Shown here: positions 31,190-43,104 of the stretch, in pieces
How the letters are laid out: each line of letters opens with the position of its first letter
Numbering within the stretch: position 1 is the first letter of the stretch
Assembly (NCBI GenBank): GCA_030068145.1
Contig: JAPJBO010000002.1
Location: 744,001 to 808,000 of the forward strand
Source: Diplonema papillatum
Taxonomy: Eukaryota > Euglenozoa > Diplonemea > Diplonemida > Diplonemidae
Direction of reading: 5' to 3'
DNA length: 64,000 nt
Made by a program: the position numbers and the translations under genes
Notes under the pieces: model-generated
What the model was told of the DNA's origin: nothing
What the model saw: only the letters and a program-made list of their open reading frames with translations
The model's database searches: none

Positions 31190-32072
31190 GGCGGCCTTTC
31201 CAATGACAGTCCAAATGTGGACTGTGTGGATATAGAAGCTAATCCCCTGCACGAGTGCCGATAAGGGAGCGCCCAGAAAAAAAAAAAATACTTTTCGACG
31301 TCACCCCTTACTGGCCCCGGAACCCCATCTGGGCCCGCTTGTGGGACTTCTGAGGCCCCTTTACCTTCACTTAAACCGCCAAAAACCGTTTAGGGCCGGT
31401 TTTGGGCCGCACAGACAGTGTTTCGGGTCCGGCATACAGTATGGGATGACGTCAAAAAAAATGTTTTATTAGTGCGAAGGGGAGGGGGGTAATGTTTGCG
31501 CGGGGCCCCAAGCTGAACCAAGACTGGCCCATCGGTACGTTACGGTCTCCTGATCTGCCTTGCAAGAAAAACTCCAGGAGGCCCCCCGGTTGCGAATCGC
31601 AAACAAGGAGCTGTGATGCAACCCCTCGTGTGGTTGGAAGCGTTCAACAAAAGCAAAACAGATCCGCTCACCTTTGGGGCGTTCCAGTCTCCGTCGAAAT
31701 GGCAGAACGGGTGGATTGCCCCTTTTTGCGAAAACGACAACAGAGTGGATTGTAAAAAAGTGAATTATGACAAAGAGGATTACGATCCACTTCGTCGCTA
31801 TTCCACTTCGTCGTCCCAAAGGGCATTTCTGGGAAACCACCTGGAGTCCTTTGGATACCACAGAGGACTTGCCATGGGGTAGTAGGTCATTGGGGGTCAA
31901 AAGGGTCACGGAGGGGCTACTTATGAGAGGGTAAAATCTTTATTGTTGCGCCAACACAGAGTAGCCAGTACCAGCCGGCTCGTTCACTCTTGTGAGCTTC
32001 TTCCGTAGCTGCCACCGAGCACCGCCAAGTCTGTTTCGTCTCGCAAAACGTGGTGGAAAGAAAGTGCGTTCA
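31190..32072. other. no recognised gene; MITE relic and family D copy
   Basis: 31562-31620 looks like a reverse family D copy. 31738-31815 (ATGACAAAGAGGATTACGAT and CCACTTCGTCG) is a diverged relative of the GACAAAGTGGATTA element at 58558-58913. Confidence 0.45.
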
Positions 32073-32118
32073 GGTGCCGGAAGCAAAGGATGGCAAGCCA
32101 TCCTTTGCTTCCGGAACC
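32073..32118. repeat. 22-bp-arm hairpin with 2-base loop
   Basis: GCCGGAAGCAAAGGATGGC is followed two bases later by its inverse GCCATCCTTTGCTTCCGG. Only one mismatch is present across 22 paired bases. Confidence 0.85.
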
Positions 32119-33740
32119 TTCAGACTAAACTGCTTGGTCGCACACATCTTTCTTTATCGTTTGGTTTCCCTGGTTCTGATGCCTTGGGGTGCTTCGTGCC
32201 CTTTAACAGTTGCATCCACTCATCCGTGCTGGACTAGCAATCGAAGGAACGTTCTCACTGCGCACACCGTGACACGATCGAAGGAACCTTCTCACAACGG
32301 GAAGGCAAAGTGGATTCAGACCCTTGCCGTATCTCCTGTGGCCTCCTTGGTCCCGACCTTTTTGACCTAGGCCCCCAAGAAGCCCAAAGATAGGTGCGCG
32401 ACAAGTGGGTTGTGTTGACGCGAGGCATCATTGCCCGGTTTACGGGTGAACGTTTGCCGCTCAATGAATATCGAACAGATCCAAATGGTCACTTTCCCCG
32501 TGGGTAGAATCTCTTTGAAGGCCTTTTGTACAAATGAGCCAGCAGGAAAATGAGTCTTTAGGCGGGTAAGCATTTTTTGATGCCCTATCCCAAAAGAGTC
32601 GCCAATGGGTTGTTGCAAAAAAGTCCCCGAGCGATCTTACCTCTAAAAAAGGGGACAAAACGGTTTCTAAAAAAAGTAGATCACAAGGTGGATTCATAGT
32701 CAACTCTGTCGCCTCTACAAAGCCACTCTGCCCCCAGCCCGTGCGGCATGCATAAGTGTGTCTAGCAGTTGCAAAAAGTTTGCAGGCCTACTTTCGCTGG
32801 TTTGAGCGGAAGGCCCCTGTGTTTGTTTGGGTTTGGCTTTCATTTTTGCGAGCTTGAAATTTCTGGAAGGTTGACGAATCTCGTGTAAATGAGTACGGCA
32901 GGGGAGGAACGCGGAGAACATTTCCGGAGTTGGGGCTTGCACGATGATAAACGAAGTAACGGACGATCAGTATCAACTGACCAAAGGTGATGAAAATGAG
33001 GAGAAGGCAAAGGTGTCTCGTTCTTCGCGTGTACGGGGGTTAACCCCCCTCTGGGAGGATTTCCCGTACTAGCAAGCGGTTTGAAGGAAGTGCGCACAAA
33101 CAAAGGAAGCGCCAGATCCGTTTTTCGTTGGCTTCGTTTTTATCTTTCGTGCAACCGTAGCCTCGGAAATGTTCCCGTCAGTACAAATGTACTATTAAGA
33201 AAAGAGCGAAGAAAGCTTCTGATGGCTTGGTTCTCGGGGTTTCTGGCACGGACCTGTGCCTTACAGCGGACGAACAGTCAGGCTAGGCTAAAGTCAAGAC
33301 GAAGCCAGGCTTGACTTTAACCGTGACGGCGGTAAGGAGGCCGAGCTTGCGGTGTCGTATTTTTCGCAACCCGGGTTGTGTGAGAGATCCGGCGCTTTGC
33401 GATGCCGGATACACGTGCGTCTGAAGGTTGTTAGGCCTGTCGATCCACGCACCTCTTCCCTTCGTCGCAGAGCCACCTCAAGCGCCTCTTCCTTCATCGT
33501 CGGAGACAGCAGGAGCAACTTCTTCGGAAAAGGTGCAAACGGTCAACTTCGGCTGTGTGCTTGCCGGCGGTCTTCTGTGCCCTGATGTCTCCGGGGCATG
33601 AAAGCGGGACTTGGGTGTTCGCATCCGCACCAGGCACGATGCTGAGAGCAAGGGGGCTCGCGCCATCAGTGTCGTCACACGTCGGGCGCATCGTCGAACT
33701 CTCGTTCCCAGACGTATAAGCCTGTAAGATACACGGGTTC
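32119..33740. other. no recognised gene
   Basis: Contains CGAAGGAACNTTCTCAC repeats (32243 and 32279) and a TAAAGTCAAG/CTTGACTTTA hairpin at 33290. No supported gene. Confidence 0.3.
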
Positions 33741-33744
33741 CCCG

Positions 33745-35290
33745 CTTATGTGTGACAGGTCGAGCGCGTTGGCCACGTGCTGTGCGCGCAGGATACACGC
33801 GTCTGTTGTTGCTTGACGGCGGCTACTCGACTCCACATACAGGCTAGCGTCGCGCCTGGCACACTGACCGGGTCTTTGGAGAACCCTCGATTCCGGACGT
33901 AAACCCAGGTGCTGTGCAGGCTGGCGGTCTGTGTTGCTTCAGCAGCCTGTTTCACTACCACGGTGTCCCGCGCTCTGCACTTGGGGTACGCGCGTCTGAT
34001 AGTGGCGGTTTGTTGTTGCTTCTCGGCAGCTTGTTCACAATTCAACAATGTCTCCGACACGGTGCCGCTTCTTATGACAAGGTTTGAGCGCATTGCCCGC
34101 GTGCTGTGCGCGCCGGATACGCGCATCCGTTGTTTCTTGACGGCAGCTACTCAGGAGACCACAGCCAGGTTTATCTCTGAAGTTGGCAGCGTCGCGCCCG
34201 AGTTTTCGTGGTTAGGCGCTTGTGGAACTCTCGACTCCGGACGTAAATCCACGTTCCGTGAGCACGCCGCTTACACGATGATCTTCACCCCGGGTAGTTT
34301 GTTGCGGGACGGAGGTATGTTGTTGAATCTCGGCAGCTTGTTCACAATTCAACAAGTTCTCCGACACGGTGCCGCTTCTTATGACAGGTTTGAGCGTATT
34401 GTCCGTGTGCTGTGCACGCTGGATATACGATCGTCTTCACCCCGGGTGGTTTGTTGCCGGATGGCGGTCTGTTGCTGCACCTCGAACGTTTTCACAGTTC
34501 AACCATGTCTCCGTCACGGTGCCGCTTTTTATGACAGGTTGGGCGCACTGCTCGTGTGCTGTGCACGCCAGCCGGATACACGATCATCTTCACCCCGGAG
34601 GACAATTCAACAAGTTCTCCGACACAGTGCCGCTTCTTATCACAGGTTTGAGAGCATTGTCCGTGTGCGGTGCACGCCGGATACACAATCATCTTCACCC
34701 CAGGTGGCTTGTTGCCGGATGGAGGTCTGTTGTTGAATCTCGGCAGCTTGTTCACAATTCAACAAGTTCTCCGACACGGTGCCGCTTCTTATCACAGGTT
34801 TGAGCGCATTGTCCGTGTGCGGTATCATGTTCACCCCGGGTGGTTTGTTGCCGGATGGAGGTCTGTTGTGGAATCTCGGCACTTGTTCACAATTCAACAA
34901 GTTCTCCGACACGGTGCCGCTTCCTATCACAGGTTTGAGCGCATTGTCCGTGTGCGGTATCATGTTCACCCCGGGTGGTTTGTTGTCGGATGGAGGTCTG
35001 TTGGTTAATCTCGGCAGCTTGTTCACAATTCAGCCACGTCTTCGATACGGTGCCGCTTCTTATGACAGCTTGAGTGCACTGCCCGTGTGTTGTGCACGCC
35101 GGATGCACGCATCCGTAGTCGCTTGACGGCAGCTACTCAGGAGACCACAGCCAGGCTTCTCGCCGAGGTTGGCAGCGTCGCGCCCGCCACGCTGTCCGAG
35201 TCCTCAGCGGTTGAACGCGCATTGCGGAACTCTCGATTCCGGACGTGAATCCACGTGTGCCATGAGCACGCCGGATACACGATCATCCTT
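33745..35290 (+). repeat. degenerate tandem repeat, ~140-150 bp units
   Basis: Units contain TTCACAATTCAACAAGTTCT, CCGACACGGTGCCGCTTCTT, CAGGTTTGAGCGCATTG and a TTGCCGGATGGAGGTCTGTTG segment. At least seven full or partial units run from 34021 to 35100, with longer, older units on both sides. The array abuts the 3' end of the channel gene. Confidence 0.85.
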
Positions 35291-36022
35291 ACCCCGGGGG
35301 CGGTCTGCCGCTGGCCGGCGGCAGCCTGCTGAGAACTTCTCGCAGCAGGCCTTCGACGTTGGCCAGGCGCGTCTCCGACGCGTGCAGCCGGACCTCGAGG
35401 GTTTTCGCTTGGTACGCAGACAGCGAGCTGCGGTCGTCCTCCCTGCCGGATACCGACGGCGCCGCGACTTCGAGCAGGGTCGTCTCGAAGGAGATGCCGA
35501 TGGGCTTCATCGCGGGCGCTGTAGTGGGGTCCGAGGAGTCAATCTCGAGGAAGGAGTCCTTCGACTCCTTCTTCATGCGCCGGAACTTCAGCTCGCCAAG
35601 CGGCGGCGGCGACGACGAGGCGAACGACGCCTTCGCCGCCTTCTTCCCGAACTCGTTCCGCGGTGAGCAGTTGGGGTCGCTGCCTCTCTCTCCGCGGGGC
35701 TTGAGCGACGACGGCTCCGGGTTCGCGCTCAGCGTCAGGTCTGTGCTCAGGCAGCTGACGCTCGCGTTATCGGCGGCGACGGCCTGCGCCTCCTGCTTCG
35801 GCGCCGGCGGCGGCGGCGGCAGGTGCGCCGCAGCGGCGGCCTGCGAAAGCCGCTTCTGCATGCCCAGCTGCTCCTTCCGAGAGGCGGCCTCCTTGTCGAC
35901 CACCTGCCGGAACTTCGGGAAGCGGGCGAGGATGTCGAGGAAGTCTTCCTTGTTGAGGCAGTACAGGTCGCAGTACGTCAGTGCCCGCACCGAAGCTGTG
36001 CGCTTGCTGTCGCCGTCACGAG
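35289..36022 (-). CDS. terminal exon of cyclic-nucleotide-binding K+ channel
   Basis: The exon starts after a strong acceptor (pyrimidine tract then CCCGCAG, AG at 36024-36023) in phase 1 with ARDGDSKRTASVRALTYCDLYCL. This supplies the Arg of the phosphate-binding cassette and the last strand and C-helix of the cyclic-nucleotide-binding domain (FLDILARFPKFRQVVDKEAA). A Ser/Pro-rich cytosolic tail follows, then a coiled-coil-like end (AKTLEVRLHASETRLANVEG), and the stop at 35289. The joint with exon 3 (42129) restores frame exactly: TTTG + CTCGTG gives F-G-A-R-D. The first 171 bases of this exon (36022-35852) are the segment amplified in the adjacent array. Confidence 0.9.
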
Positions 36023-36250
36023 CTGCGGGTGGGGAGAGAAAGAGACGTGAGTGAGCAAGAACAGGTACAAGAGGTTTCCCCGGTACTACCGAAACTGGGG
36101 TGATGCTGTGATAGGAGTGGATAGTTTCACCAAGACAACAGTAGTAAAGCCGTGGTAATACCGAGAATTCGAGTGTTGTAGTATGGAGCGGATAGTTCAC
36201 CAAGAAGTAAGAGTAAGTAGCTAGTATTACGAGTGGATAGTCGACCCAGA

Positions 36251-39200
36251 CGCTTCTGCATGCCCAGCTGCTCCTTCCGAGAGGCGGCCTCCTTGTCGAC
36301 CACCTGCCGGAACTTCGGGAAGCGGGCGAGGATGTCGAGGAAGTCTTCCTTGTTGAGGCAGTACAGGTCACAGAACGTCAGTGCCCGCACCGAAGCTGTG
36401 CGCTTGCTGTCGCCGTCACGAGCTGCGGGTGGGGAGAGAAAGAGACGTGAGTGAGCAAGAACAGGTACAAGAGGTTTCCCCGGTACTACCGAAACTGGGG
36501 TGATGCTGTGATAGGAGTGGATAGTTCACCAAGACAACAGTAGTAAAGCCGTGGTAATACCGAGAATTCGAGTGTTGTAGTATGGAGCGGATAGTTCACC
36601 AAGAAGTAAGAGTAAGTAGCTAGTATTACGAGTGGATAGTCGACCCAGACGCTTCTGCATGCCCAGCTGCTCCTTCCGAGAGGCGGCCTCCTTGTCGACC
36701 ACCTGCCGGAACTTCGGGAAGCGGGCGAGGATGTCGAGGAAGTCTTCCTTGTTGAGGCAGTACAGGTCGCAGTACGTCAGTGCCCGCACCGAAGCTGTGC
36801 GCTTGCTGTCGCCGTCACGAGCTGCGGGTGGGGAGAGAAAGAGACGTGAGTGAGCAGGAACAGGTACAAGAGGTTTCCTCGTACTACCAAAACTGGGGTG
36901 ATGCTGTGATAGGAGTGGATAGTTTCACCAAGATAACAGTAGTAAAGCCGTGGTAATACCGAGAATTCGAGTGTTGTAGTATGGAGCGGATAGTTCACCA
37001 AGAAGTAAGAGTAAGTAGCTAGTATTACGAGTGGATAGTCGACCCAGACGCTTCTGCATGCCCAGCTGCTCCTTCCGAGAGGCGGCCTCCTTGTCGACCA
37101 CCTGCCGGAACTTCGGGAAGCGGGCGAGGATGTCGAGGAAGTCTTCCTTGTTGAGGCAGTACAGGTCGCAGTACGTCAGTGCCCGCACCGAAGCTGTGCG
37201 CTTGCTGTCGCCGTCACGAGCTGCGGGTGGGGAGAGAAAGAGACGTGAGTGAGCAGGAACAGGTACAAGAGGTTTCCTCGTACTACCAAAACTGGGGTGA
37301 TGCTGTGATAGGAGTGGATAGTTTCACCAAGATAACAGTAGTAAAGCCGTGGTAATACCGAGAATTCGAGTGTTGTAGTATGGAGCGGATAGTTCACCAA
37401 GAAGTAAGAGTAAGTAGCTAGTATTACGAGTGGATAGTCGACCCAGACGCTTCTGCATGCCCAGCTGCTCCTTCCGAGAGGCGGCCTCCTTGTCGACCAC
37501 CTGCCGGAACTTCGGGAAGCGGGCGAGGATGTCGAGGAAGTCTTCCTTGTTGAGGCAGTACAGGTCGCAGTACGTCAGTGCCCGCACCGAAGCTGTGCGC
37601 TTGCTGTCGCCGTCACGAGCTGCGGGTGGGGAGAGAAAGAGACGTGAGTGAGCAGGAACAGGTACAAGAGGTTTCCTCGTACTACCAAAACTGGGGTGAT
37701 GCTGTGATAGGAGTGGATAGTTTCACCAAGATAACAGTAGTAAAGCCGTGGTAATACCGAGAATTCGAGTGTTGTAGTATGGAGCGGATAGTTCACCAAG
37801 AAGTAAGAGTAAGTAGCTAGTATTACGAGTGGATAGTCGACCCAGACGCTTCTGCATGCCCAGCTGCTCCTTCCGAGAGGCGGCCTCCTTGTCGACCACC
37901 TGCCGGAACTTCGGGAAGCGGGCGAGGATGTCGAGGAAGTCTTCCTTGTTGAGGCAGTACAGGTCACAGAACGTCAGTGCCCGCACCGAAGCTGTGCGCT
38001 TGCTGTCGCCGTCACGAGCTGCGGGTGGGGAGAGAAAGAGACGTGAGTGAGCAAGAACAGGTACAAGAGGTTTCCCCGGTACTACCGAAACTGGGGTGAT
38101 GCTGTGATAGGAGTGGATAGTTCACCAAGACAATAGTAGTAAAGCCGTGGTAATACCGAGAATTCGAGTGTTGTAGTATGGAGTGGATAGTGCACCAAGA
38201 AGTAAGAGTAAGTAGCTAGTATTACGAGTGGATAGTCGACCCAGACGCTTCTGCATGCCCAGCTGCTCCTTCCGAGAGGCGGCCTCCTCGTCGACCACCT
38301 GCCGGAACTTCGGGAAGCGGGCGAGGATGTCGAGGAAGTCTTCCTTGTTGAGGCAGTACAGGTCACAGAACGTCAGTGCCCGCACCGAAGCTGTGCGCTT
38401 GCTGTCGCCGTCACGAGCTGCGGGTGGGGAGAGAAAGAGACGTGAGTGAGCAAGAACAGGTACAAGAGGTTTCCTCGTACTACCAAAACTGGGGTGATGC
38501 TGTGATAGGAGTGGATAGTTTCACCAAGATAACAGTAGTAAAGCCGTGGTAATACCGAGAATTCGAGTGTTGTAGTATGGAGCGGATAGTTCACCAAGAA
38601 GTAAGAGTAAGTAGCTAGTATTACGAGTGGATAGTCGACCCAGACGCTTCTGCATGCCCAGCTGCTCCTTCCGAGAGGCGGCCTCCTTGTCGACCACCTG
38701 CCGGAACTTCGGGAAGCGGGCGAGGATGTCGAGGAAGTCTTCCTTGTTGAGGCAGTACAGGTCACAGAACGTCAGTGCCCGCACCGAAGCTGTGCGCTTG
38801 CTGTCGCCGTCACGAGCTGCGGGTGGGGAGAGAAAGAGACGTGAGTGAGCAAGAACAGGTACAAGAGGTTTCCCCGGTACTACCGAAACTGGGGTGATGC
38901 TGTGATAGGAGTGGATAGTTCACCAAGACAATAGTAGTAAAGCCGTGGTAATACCGAGAATTCGAGTGTTGTAGTATGGAGTGGATAGTGCACCAAGAAG
39001 TAAGAGTAAGTAGCTAGTATTACGAGTGGATAGTCGACCCAGACGCTTCTGCATGCCCAGCTGCTCCTTCCGAGAGGCGGCCTCCTCGTCGACCACCTGC
39101 CGGAACTTCGGGAAGCGGGCGAGGATGTCGAGGAAGTCTTCCTTGTTGAGGCAGTACAGGTCACAGAACGTCAGTGCCCGCACCGAAGCTGTGCGCTTGC

Positions 39201-41209
39201 TGTCGCCGTCACGAGCTGCGGGTGGGGAGAGAAAGAGACGTGAGTGAGCAAGAACAGGTACAAGAGGTTTCCTCGTACTACCAAAACTGGGGTGATGCTG
39301 TGATAGGAGTGGATAGTTTCACCAAGATAACAGTAGTAAAGCCGTGGTAATACCGAGAATTCGAGTGTTGTAGTATGGAGCGGATAGTTCACCAAGAAGT
39401 AAGAGTAAGTAGCTAGTATTACGAGTGGATAGTCGACCCAGACGCTTCTGCATGCCCAGCTGCTCCTTCCGAGAGGCGGCCTCCTTGTCGACCACCTGCC
39501 GGAACTTCGGGAAGCGGGCGAGGATGTCGAGGAAGTCTTCCTTGTTGAGGCAGTACAGGTCACAGAACGTCAGTGCCCGCACCGAAGCTGTGCGCTTGCT
39601 GTCGCCGTCACGAGCTGCGGGTGGGGAGAGAAAGAGACGTGAGTGAGCAAGAACAGGTACAAGAGGTTTCCCCGGTACTACCGAAACTGGGGTGATGCTG
39701 TGATAGGAGTGGATAGTTCACCAAGACAATAGTAGTAAAGCCGTGGTAATACCGAGAATTCGAGTGTTGTAGTATGGAGCGGATAGTTCACCAAGAAGTA
39801 AGAGTAAGTAGCTAGTATTACGAGTGGATAGTCGACCCAGACGCTTCTGCATGCCCAGCTGCTCCTTCCGAGAGGCGGCCTCCTCGTCGACCACCTGCCG
39901 GAACTTCGGGAAGCGGGCGAGGATGTCGAGGAAGTCTTCCTTGTTGAGGCAGTACAGGTCACAGAACGTCAGTGCCCGCACCGAAGCTGTGCGCTTGCTG
40001 TCGCCGTCACGAGCTGCGGGTGGGGAGAGAAAGAGACGTGAGTGAGCAAGAACAGGTACAAGAGGTTTCCTCGTACTACCAAAACTGGGGTGATGCTGTG
40101 ATAGGAGTGGATAGTTTCACCAAGATAACAGTAGTAAAGCCGTGGTAATACCGAGAATTCGAGTGTTGTAGTATGGAGCGGATAGTTCACCAAGAAGTAA
40201 GAGTAAGTAGCTAGTATTACGAGTGGATAGTCGACCCAGACGCTTCTGCATGCCCAGCTGCTCCTTCCGAGAGGCGGCCTCCTTGTCGACCACCTGCCGG
40301 AACTTCGGGAAGCGGGCGAGGATGTCGAGGAAGTCTTCCTTGTTGAGGCAGTACAGGTCACAGAACGTCAGTGCCCGCACCGAAGCTGTGCGCTTGCTGT
40401 CGCCGTCACGAGCTGCGGGTGGGGAGAGAAAGAGACGTGAGTGAGCAAGAACAGGTACAAGAGGTTTCCCCGGTACTACCGAAACTGGGGTGATGCTGTG
40501 ATAGGAGTGGATAGTTCACCAAGACAATAGTAGTAAAGCCGTGGTAATACCGAGAATTCGAGTGTTGTAGTATGGAGTGGATAGTGCACCAAGAAGTAAG
40601 AGTAAGTAGCTAGTATTACGAGTGGATAGTCGACCCAGACGCTTCTGCATGCCCAGCTGCTCCTTCCGAGAGGCGGCCTCCTCGTCGACCACCTGCCGGA
40701 ACTTCGGGAAGCGGGCGAGGATGTCGAGGAAGTCTTCCTTGTTGAGGCAGTACAGGTCACAGAACGTCAGTGCCCGCACCGAAGCTGTGCGCTTGCTGTC
40801 GCCGTCACGAGCTGCGGGTGGGGAGAGAAAGAGACGTGAGTGAGCAAGAACAGGTACAAGAGGTTTCCTCGTACTACCAAAACTGGGGTGATGCTGTGAT
40901 AGGAGTGGATAGTTTCACCAAGATAACAGTAGTAAAGCCGTGGTAATACCGAGAATTCGAGTGTTGTAGTATGGAGCGGATAGTTCACCAAGAAGTAAGA
41001 GTAAGTAGCTAGTATTACGAGTGGATAGTCGACCCAGACGCTTCTGCATGCCCAGCTGCTCCTTCCGAGAGGCGGCCTCCTTGTCGACCACCTGCCGGAA
41101 CTTCGGGAAGCGGGCGAGGATGTCGAGGAAGTCTTCCTTGTTGAGGCAGTACAGGTCACAGAACGTCAGTGCCCGCACCGAAGCTGTGCGCTTGCTGTCG
41201 CCGTCACGA
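36251..41209 (-). other. 13 intact cassette-exon copies of the cNBD exon
   Basis: Copies start at 36421 and every 399 bases up to 41209, each 171 bases long. Each keeps the pyrimidine-rich acceptor, an open phase-1 reading frame and a GT immediately after AAGC (AAGC|GTCTGG). Phase is 1 on both sides, so any number of copies could be included without a frameshift, each adding 57 residues. Variation is limited: ALTY or ALTF, and DKEA or DEEA. The donor is weak (GTCTGG), although the channel's own exon 1 also uses a GTC donor (CAG|GTCCGT). If the donor is not used, reading on gives about 40 intron-coded residues and a stop, that is, an alternative short C-terminus. Confidence 0.75.
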
Positions 41210-41426
41210 GCTGCGGGTGGGGAGAGAAAGAGACGTGAGTGAGCAAGAACAGGTACAAGAGGTTTCCCCGGTACTACCGAAACTGGGGTGATGCTGTGAT
41301 AGGAGTGGATAGTTCACCAAGACAACAGTAGTAAAGCCGTGGTAATACCGAGAATTCGAGTGTTGTAGTATGGAGTGGATAGTGCACCAAGAAGTAAGAG
41401 TAAGTAGCTAGTATTACGAGTGGATA

Positions 41427-41597
41427 GTCGACCCAGACGCTTCTGCATGCCCAGCTGCTCCTTCCGAGAGGCGGCCTCCTTGTCGACCACCTGCCAGAAC
41501 TTCGGGAAGCGGGAAAGGGTGTCGAGGAAGTCCTCCTTGTTGAGGCAGTACAGGTCGCAGTACGCCAGTGCCCGCACCGAAGCCGTCGCCGTCGCGA
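41427..41597 (-). pseudogene. broken outermost cassette-exon copy
   Basis: This copy, the first met after exon 3, lacks 11 bases relative to the others (the AGCAAGCGCACA segment) and has several substitutions (DTLSRFPKFWQVV). Entry in phase 1 gives the wrong frame, so its use would truncate the protein within the binding domain. The acceptor CCCGCAG is kept. Confidence 0.75.
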
Positions 41598-41850
41598 GCT
41601 GCGGGTGGGGAGAGAAAGAGACGTGAGTGAGCAGAAACAGGTACAGAAAGGTTTGCAGTGAGCCCGGGTACTACCGAAGGGGGTGATGCTGTAATAGGAG
41701 TGGATAGTTCACCAAGACAACAGTAAAGCCGCCCGGTAATACCGAGAATTCGAGTGCTGTCGTATGGAGTGGATAGTGCACCAAAGAGCACGAGCAACCA
41801 GCTAGTATTACGAGTGGTTAGTTCCCCCAGACGCTTCTGCATGCCCAGCT

Positions 41851-42128
41851 CGGCGGCATAATCGCAAATGGTATCCTTCTTACTCGCAATGCGTGTACTA
41901 TCAGGTATATTAAGGGGTGGCGTGAGTACCTTCGTGTTCGCTTGTATTCCGCGGGCTCTGCGCGCGGTTGGCTGTCTTCAGCGCGCTATCTCTTGTGGTG
42001 GAAAAAATGTATCTTCAAACGCTGGGGTTTCAGAATCCTCCGGGGGACTTTCATTTCCGTGCAACATGTTCTTTAGGTGCGGCTTCTAGTGTTACCGGAT
42101 GGGTGTTCGAATCTGAAGAATGCCATAC
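41851..42128 (-). other. intron 3, unique part
   Basis: Intron sequence between exon 3 (donor GTATGG at 42128) and the exon array. No separate gene seen. Confidence 0.6.
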
Positions 42129-42315
42129 CAAAGACCAACGCCATTTCTCCGAAGAACATGCCTTTTCGTATTGTGGCGAGATGCTGTCCCGTCGGCTGTA
42201 GGACCTCTGCAACTCCATGCCCCAGGAAGTACATCTCCTTGCCTATCTCGCCTGCGCAGATGATGAACTCGTGCGGCTGGACAACAGTGTTGCACAGCGA
42301 CTGCGCGATGGCTAC
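42129..42315 (-). CDS. channel exon 3: cyclic-nucleotide-binding domain beta-barrel
   Basis: 187 bases between a CCTCAG acceptor and a GTATGG donor. It encodes VAIAQSLCNTVVQPHEFIIC, AGEIGKEMYFLGHGVAEVL and KGMFFGEMALVFG: the beta-roll of a cyclic-nucleotide-binding domain with the FGE of the phosphate-binding cassette. It enters in phase 0 and leaves in phase 1, matching the array exons exactly. Confidence 0.9.
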
Positions 42316-42814
42316 CTGAGGAAATGGGGAAGAGGGTTACAGGATGCACACTCTTCGACTTGTATTGATCTATTGAAAGGTCTTGTTGACACTTTACTTA
42401 TCCAACGATGGGAAGACGGCAGCTTCTCCCTTGTGGGGTTAGGGTCTTCGGATCCGCAGCTTATCCGTTTCCAGCGACAAACGGGCTTCGGCTCGCGAAT
42501 CCTCGTTTGAAGACACCATTCAGGTGGGGAGCTTGGCCCACTGGTTTTTTGACTTGCTGCGGTGCGGCTCCGTTGGGTACGGTGCGCACGCGGATCGTAG
42601 AATTGCGCAAGACTCTTGCAAAAATCGTCGGAAGTCGTGATTTCCGATCGGGAAACTGCATCGTTCAACACTTGAGATTTTCCCTTCTTGCCAAAGCAGC
42701 CTTCGCGGTGGCTTGTTTGGGAATTTGGCTGCCGAACTATGGGCGCATATGCACCGGGAAATGTGGCCGCGCGAGCTAACAATTTACTACGCAGTTACAA
42801 TTGAAGATGCATAC

Positions 42815-42862
42815 CTTGCACTCGTCGTGGACAGCGTTGAACAGCGGCACTTTCGACACGAG
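42815..42862 (-). CDS. channel exon 2: start of cyclic-nucleotide-binding domain
   Basis: A 48-base microexon in phase 0 on both sides (acceptor ..ACTAAAG, donor GTATGC). It encodes LVSKVPLFNAVHDECK, the classic VPLF entrance to the binding domain after the C-linker. Its position between exons 1 and 3 and its exact phase confirm it despite its size. Confidence 0.88.
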
Positions 42863-43104
42863 CTTTAGTTTCACATACAGCGAAAGTTGATCCTGTTAGT
42901 GTTAATTAGTGCATGGGTAGAAAAGACATCGTGTATAGGTACTGCCACGTAATGATACCCACAAAAAAACGCGTCCCGTGCGTAGGCGCGTGCTTGTTGT
43001 AGTGCCCATGCATGTTCTACAGCAATTGTCCTGGAGCAGATTCCAAGCGCAAATGGTCATGATATTTGCTGCGAGTGGCGGAAACCAACAAAGGAACGAC
43101 GGAC

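Larger units (their letters stand above)
36023..41850 (-). repeat. 399-bp tandem array of channel exon plus intron (14 copies)
   Basis: The unit is 171 bases of exon (CTCGTGACGG..GCAGAAGC) plus ~228 bases of intron ending in the same acceptor. Exact 399-base spacing holds from 36251 to about 41440. From about 37.7 to 41.2 kb two unit types alternate (DKEA with GATAACAG; DEEA with GACAATAG), a 798-base higher-order repeat. The unit nearest exon 3 (about 41314-41608) is diverged. A short degenerate stub reaches 41850. Confidence 0.95.

Noticed and set aside
33909..34736. 275-codon plus-strand frame
   Set aside because: It lies wholly inside a degenerate tandem repeat and changes register between units.
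36023..41850. CRISPR-like regular array
   Set aside because: The period is 399 bases, units are near-identical throughout with no variable spacers, and each unit contains a recognisable eukaryotic exon.
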